From positions 1-20,192 of the forward strand of contig CAIWHF010000180.1 in the NCBI GenBank assembly GCA_903912405.1: a stretch of 20,192 nt of DNA, in the 5' to 3' direction. Position numbers and translations under genes: made by a program. Below are positions 1-7,171 of the stretch, piece by piece (the first letter of the stretch is position 1; each line of letters starts with the position of its first letter). The notes below the pieces were generated by a model that saw only the letters and a list, made by a program, of their open reading frames with translations, was not told the DNA's origin and did not search any database. Source of the DNA: an uncultured Bacteroidota bacterium. GTDB taxonomy: Bacteria > Bacteroidota > Bacteroidia > Chitinophagales > Chitinophagaceae.

Positions 1-365
1 CCCACTTTGTCATTATTGGTATTAGCAGAGAAGGCGAGTACCGCACAAATTTCGGTTATTAATGCTCGTTTATTTAATTGTTGGGTTCCAAACAAGCTAC
101 TGCCACTAATATCTACCAATAGCATTAAAGTAAGTTCGCGCTCTTCTTCAAATACTTTTACGAAGGGTGTTTTGAAGCGAGCAGTAACATTCCAATCAAT
201 GTTTTTAACGTCATCACCGTATTGGTATTCTCGTACTTCGCTAAACGACATGCCTCTGCCTTTAAAAGCAGAATGGTAAGCGCCAGAAAATAAATGGTTG
301 CTTAGGCCTTTGGTCTTGTATTCAATTTGCCTTACTTTCTTTAATAATTCAGTAGTATTCATCAT
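1..365 (-). CDS. DUF58 domain protein, 3' part cut off by window edge
   Basis: The reading frame opens at ATG 363-365 (a second ATG follows at once at 360-362) and runs off the left edge with no stop, giving 121 residues. Residues 41-63 carry the DUF58 signature, including REYQYGDDVKNIDWNVTAR. Residues 82-90 (LLVDISGSS) look like the start of a von Willebrand A-type fold with a DxSxS metal-site motif. DUF58 proteins in Bacteroidota are usually encoded beside a MoxR ATPase and BatA/BatB VWA proteins and are thought to help in envelope or protein-complex maturation; their exact function is unsettled. The gene lies 20 bases after the aminotransferase stop, so the two are probably co-transcribed. 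Whether a moxR/bat cluster follows cannot be seen here. Confidence 0.85.
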   Translation of the reverse strand, partial: MMNTTELLKKVRQIEYKTKGLSNHLFSGAYHSAFKGRGMSFSEVREYQYGDDVKNIDWNVTARFKTPFVKVFEEERELTLMLLVDISGSSLFGTQQLNKRALITEICAVLAFSANTNNDKV

Positions 366-385
366 TAGAAAAAGCAATTATGATT

Positions 386-1588
386 TTAATTCGATTGCAA
401 AACAGATTTGATAGCATTTGCCATTGCGCTTGCGCGTTCTTTAACTTGCTCTTCCGTCCAACCTATGCTTATGGCAGAAGATATACATCTGCTCATGATG
501 GCATCGCTTTGTGCAAAAGATTTTGTAGCATGATGGATAATCTGCGCTTTATGATCGGGATGAAGATGATTCATAAAGGCTGCATTTTTTAAATGATCCC
601 ATTTGCTAATATAGTGCCAATTGTTGCTATACCAATAAAAATTGCCCGCTATACCTTGAGCGGCAAATGCAGCTACAGCATTTTGTGTAAGCGCTTCACT
701 TGGTAAAAAGAAACTGATAAAAGAACAACTATCTCCAGCTTCATCAGGAAGTACTCTAAAGGTAATTTCAGGAATGCTCTGTAATGCTTCTTTTATGATT
801 TGATGATTGCGTTTTTGTAAAGCTAAAAAGCTGTCTAATCTTTTTATTTGTGCTAATCCAACAGCAGCATGCAATTCTGAAATTCTAAAATTATAACCAA
901 CAAATGGATGTAAGTCGGCGCCTCTATCTTTCCCAGCATGATCATGTCCATGGTCGCTATATTGGTCTGCTTTTGCATACACATCGGCATGTTTCGTCAT
1001 TACTACACCACCTTCACCGCAAGTCATTGTTTTTACAAAGTCAAATGAAAAGGTACCAGCATCGCCTATGCTTCCTAAGGGTTTACCTTTATACGTGCCA
1101 CCAATAGCTTGACAGGCATCTTCTAAAAGTAAAAGATTATGTTCTTTGCAAATTGCTTGTAAAGCATCTAAATCGGCCATAGAGCCACACATATGCACGG
1201 GCATGATGGCTTTTGTTTTAGGTGTAATAGCATTTTTAACCGCTATTGGATCTAGTGTAAGCGAGTTGTCTATGTCTACTAATACGGGTATAGCACCAAC
1301 AGAAACTACGGCTTCAAAACTAGCTACAAAGGTAAAAGCCGGCATGATAATTTCATCTCCATAACCTATGCCTAATGCAGCCATAGCGGTTGTTAAGGCT
1401 GCTGTGCCGCTACTTACTAATTGTGCATGCGGCGTTTGGAAACGCTCTTTTATAGCATTTTCTAGATCTATAGATTTCCAAATTCCTTTGCGAGCAGCAT
1501 CAAAGCCATAACGCATCAAAATTCCCGTTTCTAAAACGTCGTTTACTTCTTTACGCTCATCAGCGCCAAATAATTCAAAACCAGGCAT
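386..1588 (-). CDS. kdnA: DegT/DnrJ/EryC1/StrS-family PLP aminotransferase, KdnA-like (8-amino-Kdo)
   Basis: A 400-residue sugar aminotransferase of fold type I. The phosphate-binding SSGTAAL is at 59-65, the aspartate expected to hold the PLP ring nitrogen is D157 (LLEDACQAIGG), and the Schiff-base lysine is K186 in FVKTMTCGEGG. The family hallmark GYNFRISELHAAVGLAQ is at 231-247. Several segments recall Shewanella KdnA: the start MPGFELFG, VHMCGSMA (131-138), SDHGHDHAGKDRGA (211-224), FYWYSNNWHY in the C-terminal half and SDAIMSR near the end. KdnA transfers an amino group to 8-oxo-Kdo made by the alcohol dehydrogenase KdnB, giving 8-amino-Kdo for lipopolysaccharide. The family call is firm. 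The substrate is inferred from remembered sequence similarity, and no kdnB lies in this window. An exact TAnnTTTG box sits upstream. Confidence 0.8.
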   Translation of the reverse strand: MPGFELFGADERKEVNDVLETGILMRYGFDAARKGIWKSIDLENAIKERFQTPHAQLVSSGTAALTTAMAALGIGYGDEIIMPAFTFVASFEAVVSVGAIPVLVDIDNSLTLDPIAVKNAITPKTKAIMPVHMCGSMADLDALQAICKEHNLLLLEDACQAIGGTYKGKPLGSIGDAGTFSFDFVKTMTCGEGGVVMTKHADVYAKADQYSDHGHDHAGKDRGADLHPFVGYNFRISELHAAVGLAQIKRLDSFLALQKRNHQIIKEALQSIPEITFRVLPDEAGDSCSFISFFLPSEALTQNAVAAFAAQGIAGNFYWYSNNWHYISKWDHLKNAAFMNHLHPDHKAQIIHHATKSFAQSDAIMSRCISSAISIGWTEEQVKERASAMANAIKSVLQSN

Positions 1589-1610
1589 AGATTAAAATAA
1601 TTGTAGAAAA

Positions 1611-1618
1611 CAAAAATA
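1611..1618 (-). promoter_or_regulatory. Bacteroidota -7 box for the KdnA-like gene
   Basis: The plus strand reads CAAAAATA, so the minus strand reads TATTTTTG, an exact match to TAnnTTTG. It lies 22 bases upstream of the aminotransferase start at 1588. No clear -33 TTG was found at the usual spacing. Confidence 0.5.
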
Positions 1619-1707
1619 GGTTTTAATAATCGATTTTTTCACTACTAAAAACTTAAAATTTTCTCAAAAAATAAGTTCCTTTTAGCTACTGTTAACGATA
1701 AGTAACG

Positions 1708-1715
1708 TAGTTTTG
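1708..1715 (+). promoter_or_regulatory. Bacteroidota -7 box for the lipoprotein gene
   Basis: TAGTTTTG is an exact match to TAnnTTTG and ends 18 bases before the ATG at 1734, implying a very short leader. The TTG at 1713, which could be read as an in-frame alternative start, lies inside this box. That argues for the ATG at 1734. Confidence 0.55.
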
Positions 1716-1733
1716 ATAAATAAATTTAGTTGT

Positions 1734-2585
1734 ATGAAAATGAAGTATGGCGTATTGATAGCTTTGTGTGTTTTAACATCTTTGATGTTTACCGCTTGTT
1801 CATCTACCTCAACAGATGCTGCTGCTAGCCAGGATACTGTAGAAAAAGTGCCTCCCCACTTGATGATAGAAGCCGTTCCACCTTCTCCTAAATTTCCCGA
1901 TGCTAAAATTGCTATAGCTACGGTGCAAGCTAGTATGGATGCAGATGATTCTGTGAAAGTAGAGTTTAACTTCTCGGTAAAAGGCTATGAACTCAGTGTG
2001 CAAACAGATGATGCTACCGATAAAGGATGCAATAATGCAACTAAAGGACAGCATATTCATTTTATTATGGATAATAAACCCTATACAGCTTTATATGAAC
2101 CTAAGCACAGTGTTAGGGTTGCAAAAAACTCCGAACATTACGTGCTGGTATTTTTGTCGCGCTCTTATCACGAATCCATAAAAGAAAAAAAGGCAGCACA
2201 ATTATATCACTTTAAAATTGATAGAAAAGGCAGTCTAAGCCAATTAGAACCGTCTAAAAAACCGATGCTTTTTTATAGTCGTCCAAAAGGTGAATATGTA
2301 GGAGCCGATATCGAAAAGGTGCTTTTAGATTACTACGTAGTAAATGCTGCTATTCACTCAGATAGCATGAAAGTAAAAGTGAGCATTGTAAACCAAGGTA
2401 AAAAAGTAAAAAGAGATACAAGCTTCACTACCACTTCATGGGAGCCACTATTCGTAAAAAACTTACGACCGGGGAAAGCTACTATTACCATAAGTTTATT
2501 GGATCATAAAGACAAGAAATTAAGTGGTTTACATACTAGTGTTAGTAGAGAGATAACCCTCAAAAAAGCAACGGATTTAAAATAA
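1734..2585 (+). CDS. Bacteroidota-type lipoprotein of unknown function
   Basis: A 283-residue protein starting at ATG 1734. An earlier in-frame TTG at 1713 lies within the promoter box and was rejected. Residues 1-22 form a lipoprotein signal peptide: positively charged start, hydrophobic core, then FTAC with C22 as the lipidated cysteine and a serine-rich stretch after it. The mature part appears to have two beta-rich halves. The first carries GQHIHFIMDNKPY (105-117) and VLVFLSRSYHES (137-148), a pattern I associate with Bacteroidota proteins often labelled phosphopeptide-binding on weak grounds. The second (about 190-283) looks like an immunoglobulin-like or similar sandwich. The histidines in HIHF could bind metal, but that is a guess. 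It is a single-gene unit followed by a hairpin. Confidence 0.8.
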   Translation: MKMKYGVLIALCVLTSLMFTACSSTSTDAAASQDTVEKVPPHLMIEAVPPSPKFPDAKIAIATVQASMDADDSVKVEFNFSVKGYELSVQTDDATDKGCNNATKGQHIHFIMDNKPYTALYEPKHSVRVAKNSEHYVLVFLSRSYHESIKEKKAAQLYHFKIDRKGSLSQLEPSKKPMLFYSRPKGEYVGADIEKVLLDYYVVNAAIHSDSMKVKVSIVNQGKKVKRDTSFTTTSWEPLFVKNLRPGKATITISLLDHKDKKLSGLHTSVSREITLKKATDLK

Positions 2586-2592
2586 TTTTAAG

Positions 2593-2621
2593 CTTAATAA
2601 AGGAGTAGCTTTTTTATTAAG
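2593..2621 (+). terminator. Hairpin after the lipoprotein gene
   Basis: CTTAATAAA (2593-2601) and TTTATTAAG (2613-2621) form a 9-bp perfect stem eight bases after the lipoprotein stop. An overlapping alternative uses AAAG/CTTT. The stem is AT-rich and the T run lies within the 3' arm rather than after it, so it would be a weak terminator. Confidence 0.4.
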
Positions 2622-2633
2622 ATTAAAAATAGA

Positions 2634-2641
2634 TATATTTG
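2634..2641 (+). promoter_or_regulatory. Bacteroidota -7 box for the metH locus
   Basis: TATATTTG is an exact TAnnTTTG match. Transcription should start about 4-8 bases later, near 2646, which would place the leader hairpin at the very 5' end of the RNA. No convincing -33 TTG is seen 19-20 bases upstream. Confidence 0.5.
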
Positions 2642-2645
2642 CAGT

Positions 2646-2759
2646 GCAAGGTAGATTTGTTTATTGTTCGACCTTGCTTGTGTTTTCAACAGAACTAATA
2701 AACGAATCAGTATATACGCCTATCTACTCTCGTTTCTTAGTTTTTTTATAAAAAAATTT
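2646..2759 (+). promoter_or_regulatory. Structured metH leader, candidate RNA switch of unrecognised class
   Basis: Three helices can be read directly. P1 pairs GCAAGGT (2646-2652) with ACCTTGC (2671-2677). The P1 loop contains GATTTGTTTATT (2654-2665), which pairs over 12 bases, with one G-U, to AATAAACGAATC (2697-2708). Bases 2697-2705 are also part of the 5' arm of the downstream terminator-like stem, so the two pairings exclude each other. P1 together with the loop pairing would be an H-type pseudoknot. The leader has no ATG, so leader-peptide attenuation is unlikely. I do not see the conserved cores of SAM-I or cobalamin riboswitches. SAM-II and SAM-V share the pseudoknot topology, but their conserved core bases are not evident. 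Ligand and direction of control are unknown. Confidence 0.5.
2691..2747 (+). terminator. Intrinsic-terminator-like hairpin in the metH leader (attenuator)
   Basis: Bases 2693-2705 pair with 2730-2742: 12 pairs with a single T-C mismatch at 2699/2736. The stem extends by a G-U (2692/2743) and an A-T (2691/2744). The 24-base loop can form a small upper stem, AGTA (2709-2712) with TACT (2725-2728). Seven T's (2741-2747) follow or end the 3' arm. The start codon is 12 bases after the T run. The 5' arm is the same sequence that pairs with the P1 loop. Confidence 0.5.
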
Positions 2760-3770
2760 ATGAAACGATTACAACAACTTCTAGAAGATCGAATTCTTAT
2801 CATTGATGGTGCAATGGGCACTATGATTCAGCGTCATCAGCTACAAGAGGCCGATTATCGTGGCAATCGATTTAAGGATTGGCCAAGTGATGTAAAGGGG
2901 AATAACGATCTTTTATCTATTACGCAAGCAAGAATTATAACCGACATTCACAAACAATACCTACATGCAGATGCAGATATTATAGAAACCAATACCTTCA
3001 ATGCGCAAGTGGTTTCCTTAGCAGATTATGGTATGCAAGAATTGGCCTATGAAATCAATGTAGCTGCTGCGCGCTGTGCTAAGCAAGCCATTGAAGAATA
3101 TGCAAAAGAAACCAATCAGCAAGGCGTTGAGAAATTTGTTGCAGGGGCTATGGGTCCTATGAATAAAACACTTAGTTTATCACCCGATGTTAATAATCCA
3201 GGATTTAGAGCCTTGTCTTTTGACGAAGCTGTTGCTGCCTATTATGAACAAGTAAAAGGTTTGGTAGATGGCGGTGTAGATCTATTGCTGATAGAAACAA
3301 TTTTTGATACGCTTAATGCCAAAGCAGCTATTGTTGCTATTCGTAATTATTTTGATGATCATAACCGAGAACCTTTACCCATTATGATTAGCGGTACTAT
3401 CACCGATGCTTCTGGTCGCACACTAAGTGGTCAAACCCTAGAAGCATTTTATATTTCACTACAGCATGCACAGCCGCTGAGCATAGGTCTTAATTGCGCA
3501 TTAGGCGCCAATGAAATGAAAGCACATGTAGAAGAACTAGCTACAATTGCATCTTGTTATGTATCGGCTTATCCAAATGCTGGCTTGCCCAATGCTATGG
3601 GTGCTTATGATGAAACACCATCGCAAACAGCACATTTTATTACTGATTGGGCAAATGCCGGTTGGGTGAATATCGTAGGAGGATGTTGTGGTACCACACC
3701 TGATCATATTAAAGCGATCGCTGCAGCTGTTCGTTCATGCAAACCAAGAAAATTACCCGTTAAACTATAA
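2760..3770 (+). CDS. metH: MetH homocysteine-binding subunit (split methionine synthase)
   Basis: A 336-residue homocysteine S-methyltransferase domain, equal to the N-terminal module of single-chain MetH. The start DGAMGTMIQ (16-24) and the three zinc ligands C246 (GLNCALGA), C309 and C310 (GGCCGTTPDHI) are intact; the zinc activates the homocysteine thiol. ETNTF (76-80) and IETIFDTLNAKAA (178-190) are also typical. The chosen ATG at 2760 gives the expected start MKRLQQLLEDRILIIDGAMG. An in-frame TTG at 2664 would add an unrelated peptide encoded by the leader. The protein stops where the first MetH domain ends, and the rest is encoded by 4464-7166. It should form a complex with that product to make methionine from homocysteine and methyltetrahydrofolate. 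A lone enzyme using another methyl donor is possible but less likely. Confidence 0.92.
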   Translation: MKRLQQLLEDRILIIDGAMGTMIQRHQLQEADYRGNRFKDWPSDVKGNNDLLSITQARIITDIHKQYLHADADIIETNTFNAQVVSLADYGMQELAYEINVAAARCAKQAIEEYAKETNQQGVEKFVAGAMGPMNKTLSLSPDVNNPGFRALSFDEAVAAYYEQVKGLVDGGVDLLLIETIFDTLNAKAAIVAIRNYFDDHNREPLPIMISGTITDASGRTLSGQTLEAFYISLQHAQPLSIGLNCALGANEMKAHVEELATIASCYVSAYPNAGLPNAMGAYDETPSQTAHFITDWANAGWVNIVGGCCGTTPDHIKAIAAAVRSCKPRKLPVKL

Positions 3771-3780
3771 TTTAAATTTT

Positions 3781-4461
3781 ATGAAAAAGTTACTATCTAT
3801 TATTTGCTTGGCATGCACCATGCCTACTTATGCCCAAGAAACTAATATCCAACATCTTAGAAAAGAGATTTGGAACGTTTTGCCGTTTAAAACAATTTGC
3901 TATGGTATGATGCCTATGCAGTGCTTGGAATATAAGATGCTAGATTCAAAAGAAACCGCTACCTGTTTTGGTATCAAAGGGTTTACTTTAGGGCCCGGCT
4001 ATCAATATCTATTATCTGTGCAAGTAGATTCTTTTATACATCCTCCTTCTGATGGACCATTATATGTATATCGTCTCTTGAAAATTGTAAACAAAAAGCC
4101 GGTTATTAGTTCGGCAATTGTGAAAAATAAAAGATGGGTACTTGCTAATATGTGGCATGCAGAACGTGCACCCATAGATGAAGCGCTAATGAAAAAGGTA
4201 AGCCTACAAATAAATAGTAAGCAATTTTTTGGAACATCCTTTTGTAATAATTACGCAGCATCTTATTCAACAAAAGTAGCTCGATGGTATTTGACTGCGA
4301 TAGCTAGTACTAAACGCTTTTGTGATCAACAAATGGAACTTGAACAACGCTATTTTGAATTATTGCAAACGGTCACATTTGTTGTAACCGAAAAAAATAA
4401 ATTGAAATTATATAATCAAGCAGGTGATCTTATTTTAGAATATTTAGAACAAAAAAAATAG
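3781..4461 (+). CDS. Secreted DUF4377-META domain protein
   Basis: A 226-residue protein with a signal peptide likely cut after A18 (PTYA-QE). Residues about 33-107 match DUF4377, with TICYGMMPMQCLEYK (38-52), GFTLGPGYQYLLSV (67-80) and three cysteines (C40, C48, C62). Residues about 117-223 match the META/HslJ fold: RWVLANMW (118-125), FFGTSFCNNY (149-158), then IASTKRFC (174-181) and the final beta hairpin KLKLYNQAGDLIL. C155 and C181 are the positions expected to pair in META domains. The start at ATG 3781 is preferred over an in-frame upstream start within the previous gene because it gives the signal peptide. The gene lies 10 bases after the first MetH piece and 2 bases before the second. 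META proteins are envelope proteins linked to stress or novobiocin resistance; no role in methionine synthesis is known to me. Confidence 0.85.
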   Translation: MKKLLSIICLACTMPTYAQETNIQHLRKEIWNVLPFKTICYGMMPMQCLEYKMLDSKETATCFGIKGFTLGPGYQYLLSVQVDSFIHPPSDGPLYVYRLLKIVNKKPVISSAIVKNKRWVLANMWHAERAPIDEALMKKVSLQINSKQFFGTSFCNNYAASYSTKVARWYLTAIASTKRFCDQQMELEQRYFELLQTVTFVVTEKNKLKLYNQAGDLILEYLEQKK

Positions 4462-4463
4462 TT

Positions 4464-7166
4464 ATGAATACCATACAACCCTATTTACGCTTAGCTGGTT
4501 TAGAGCCTTTGATCGTGCGACCAGAGACAAATTTTGTGAATGTAGGAGAGCGTACCAATGTTACTGGTTCAAAGAAATTTGCTCGATTAATACGCGAGCA
4601 TAAATTTGAAGAAGCTTTATCAGTGGCGCGTCAACAGGTTGAAAATGGAGCACAGGTGCTCGATGTCAATATGGATGATGCTTTATTGGATGGTGTATGG
4701 GCTATGACTACCTTTCTTAATTTATTACAAGCAGAACCAGATATTGCCCGCATTCCAATCATGATTGATTCTTCTAAATTTGAAATCATTCATGCAGGCT
4801 TGAAATGCGTGCAAGGAAAATGCATTGTAAATTCAATTTCATTAAAAGAAGGCGAAGAACAATTTTTAAAACAGGCCAAAATATGTTTGTCATTTGGAGC
4901 TGCTGTAATTGTAATGGCTTTTGATGAGCAAGGACAAGCAGATACGTTGAATAGAAGAGTGGCTATAGCAGAACGTGCTTATTCTATTCTTACACAACAA
5001 GTAGGTTTTCAACCTCAGGATATTATTTTTGATCTCAATATTTTTGCGGTAGCAACAGGCTTAGAGGAACATAATTCCTACGCGGTAGATTTTATCGAAG
5101 CCACTAAAATTATAAAAGAAAAATACCCTTTAGTTAAAATCAGTGGAGGGGTTAGTAATTTATCTTTCTCATTTAGAGGCAATGAAACGGTAAGAGAGGC
5201 TATGCATGCGGTATTTTTATACCATGCAATTGCAGCAGGTATGGATATGGGCATTGTTAATGCAGGTCAATTAGCCGTTTATGATCAGATAGTGCCGGAA
5301 TTAAAAGCATTATGCGAAGCGGTCATTCTAAATCAAAACAATATAAACAATGAGGCTACGGATCGATTAATTGCTTATGCAGAACAAGTGAAGTCGGTAG
5401 ATAAAGTAGAAAAAGTAGATGAGGCTTGGCGCACGAGCTCCGTTGAAGATCGGCTAATACATGCTTTAGTAAACGGTATCACTACCTATATTGATGAAGA
5501 TACGGAGGCTGCGCGCTTACAGTATGCTACTCCCTTAGAAGTAATAGAAGGACCTTTGATGGCGGGTATGAATAAAGTAGGGGATTTGTTTGGGTCTGGG
5601 AAAATGTTCTTACCACAAGTGGTAAAAAGTGCTCGTGTAATGAAAAAAAGTGTTGCATTGCTAACCCCTTTTATTGAGCTAGAAAAAGAGGAACGCAAGC
5701 AAGCACATATAAAGGCTGGAACTTTAAATACAGAAGCGCAAGGAGCAGCAAAAATTTTATTAGCTACTGTAAAAGGAGATGTACATGATATTGGAAAGAA
5801 TATTGTAGGTGTTGTGTTGGCATGTAATGGTTATGAGGTAATTGATTTAGGTGTTATGGTGCCAGGAGATAAAATTTTAGATGAAGCAGCAAAACATCAA
5901 GTAGATATTATTGGGCTCAGCGGCTTAATAACGCCATCACTAGATGAAATGGTTTCTGTAGCTAAAAACATGAAAAAAAGAGGTATGCAACAGCCCTTGT
6001 TAATTGGTGGTGCTACTACTTCTAGAATGCATACGGCTGTTAAAATTCAGCCAGAGATCAATACAGGTGTAGTGCATGTTTTGGATGCTAGTAGATCGGT
6101 AACGGTTGCGGGTACCTTACTTAAAGAAGCTAGCAAAAAAGAATTTTTATCGAATTTAAAAACGGAATACGAACAGCTAGCAGCTGATTATACTGCTAAG
6201 CAATTTGCTAAAGATTATATTAGTTATGATGTAGCTAAACAAAATGCAACGCTTATCGATTGGAGTCATTTTGCGCCTTATGTGCCCAAGCAACTCGGAG
6301 TACAAACAATCAACGTATCTATTGAAGAGATCGTTTCGTTTATAGACTGGACCCCATTTTTTATAACATGGGAAATGAAAGGTAAATTTCCTGCTATTTT
6401 AGACGACGCTCGCCAAGGGGAAGAAGCAAAAAAATTATTTGAAGATGCGCAAGAAATGCTTCAGCAAATTATACAAGATAATTGGCTACAAGCAAAAGCA
6501 GTAATTGGTTTATGGCAAGTAGAAAAGGTGAAAGCAGACACTATTCTCATCAAAGACGAACAGCATAATACCGTTGAGCAACTTGTGTTTTTGCGTCAGC
6601 AAGCTAAAAAAGCTGTGGGTGAACCAAACTATTCGTTAGCTGATTTTATAGCGCCTAATCAAGAAGATTATATGGGTGCCTTTGCAGTAACGATAGATGG
6701 GATAGAACCGCTATTAACTAAATTTACAGATGCACATGATGATTACAATAAGATACTTTTGCAATCTATTGCCGATCGTTTAGCAGAAGCCCTTGCAGAA
6801 TGGCTACATGCAAAAGTGAGAAAAGAAATTTGGGGTTATGTTCCTAATGAAGCTATTACGCAGGCAGAATTGATTAAGGAAAGTTACCAAGGTATCCGCC
6901 CAGCACCGGGATACCCGGCTTGTCCAGATCATACGGAGAAATTGAAATTGTTTCAATTGCTGGATGCTACGCAATCGATAGGTGTAAATCTTACAGAATC
7001 CTTAGCTATGTATCCTGTTTCTTCGGTTTGCGGCTGGTATTTTAGTCACCCACAAAGTGTATATTTTGGTGTTGGAAAAATTCAGGAAGATCAATTGCAT
7101 GCCTATGCTCAAGAAAAGCTAATGCCAATTGATGCGCTAGCAAAGTGGTTAGGACCTAATTTGTAA
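4464..7166 (+). CDS. metH: MetH folate, cobalamin and reactivation subunit (split methionine synthase)
   Basis: A 900-residue protein carrying MetH modules 2-4. The pterin-binding barrel begins at about 20, with FVNVGERTNVTGSKKF (24-39), VLDVNMDD (65-72) and IDSSKFEII (101-109). The four-helix cap is at about 325-420. The B12 domain has GDVHDIGKNIVG (438-449), where H441 is the lower cobalt ligand, and the nucleotide-tail pocket around LSGLITPS (485-492) and IGGATTS (514-520). The SAM-dependent activation domain occupies about 590-900, with RPAPGYPACPDH (812-823) and MYPVSSVCGWYFSHP (849-863). It lacks the homocysteine domain, which is encoded at 2760-3770; the two total 1236 residues, close to E. 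coli MetH. It starts two bases after the META gene, implying translational coupling. The activation domain implies reductive methylation of oxidised cob(II)alamin, with the electron donor not in this window. Confidence 0.95.
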   Translation: MNTIQPYLRLAGLEPLIVRPETNFVNVGERTNVTGSKKFARLIREHKFEEALSVARQQVENGAQVLDVNMDDALLDGVWAMTTFLNLLQAEPDIARIPIMIDSSKFEIIHAGLKCVQGKCIVNSISLKEGEEQFLKQAKICLSFGAAVIVMAFDEQGQADTLNRRVAIAERAYSILTQQVGFQPQDIIFDLNIFAVATGLEEHNSYAVDFIEATKIIKEKYPLVKISGGVSNLSFSFRGNETVREAMHAVFLYHAIAAGMDMGIVNAGQLAVYDQIVPELKALCEAVILNQNNINNEATDRLIAYAEQVKSVDKVEKVDEAWRTSSVEDRLIHALVNGITTYIDEDTEAARLQYATPLEVIEGPLMAGMNKVGDLFGSGKMFLPQVVKSARVMKKSVALLTPFIELEKEERKQAHIKAGTLNTEAQGAAKILLATVKGDVHDIGKNIVGVVLACNGYEVIDLGVMVPGDKILDEAAKHQVDIIGLSGLITPSLDEMVSVAKNMKKRGMQQPLLIGGATTSRMHTAVKIQPEINTGVVHVLDASRSVTVAGTLLKEASKKEFLSNLKTEYEQLAADYTAKQFAKDYISYDVAKQNATLIDWSHFAPYVPKQLGVQTINVSIEEIVSFIDWTPFFITWEMKGKFPAILDDARQGEEAKKLFEDAQEMLQQIIQDNWLQAKAVIGLWQVEKVKADTILIKDEQHNTVEQLVFLRQQAKKAVGEPNYSLADFIAPNQEDYMGAFAVTIDGIEPLLTKFTDAHDDYNKILLQSIADRLAEALAEWLHAKVRKEIWGYVPNEAITQAELIKESYQGIRPAPGYPACPDHTEKLKLFQLLDATQSIGVNLTESLAMYPVSSVCGWYFSHPQSVYFGVGKIQEDQLHAYAQEKLMPIDALAKWLGPNL

Positions 7167-7171
7167 ATGGA

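Noticed and set aside
7..279. A plus-strand open frame at the left edge
   Set aside because: The minus strand of the same bases encodes a clear DUF58 signature continuing past the window edge, so the plus-strand frame is a shadow.
1713..1733. TTG as the start of the lipoprotein gene
   Set aside because: It lies inside an exact TAnnTTTG promoter box, and the ATG at 1734 gives a proper lipoprotein signal peptide.
2664..2759. An N-terminal extension of the first MetH protein, or a leader peptide
   Set aside because: The extension starts with TTG, is unlike MetH and lies within the structured leader. There is no ATG and no methionine-rich short peptide.
2646..2759. Known SAM-I, cobalamin, THF or SAH riboswitch
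   Set aside because: None of the conserved cores I know for these classes is present. SAM-II or SAM-V topology is similar, but I could not see their conserved core bases, so I leave the class open.
2760..7166. metH broken by a frameshift or insertion (pseudogene)
   Set aside because: Both pieces have normal starts, stops and complete domains, and the intervening gene is intact and in the same operon, so this is a true split gene set.
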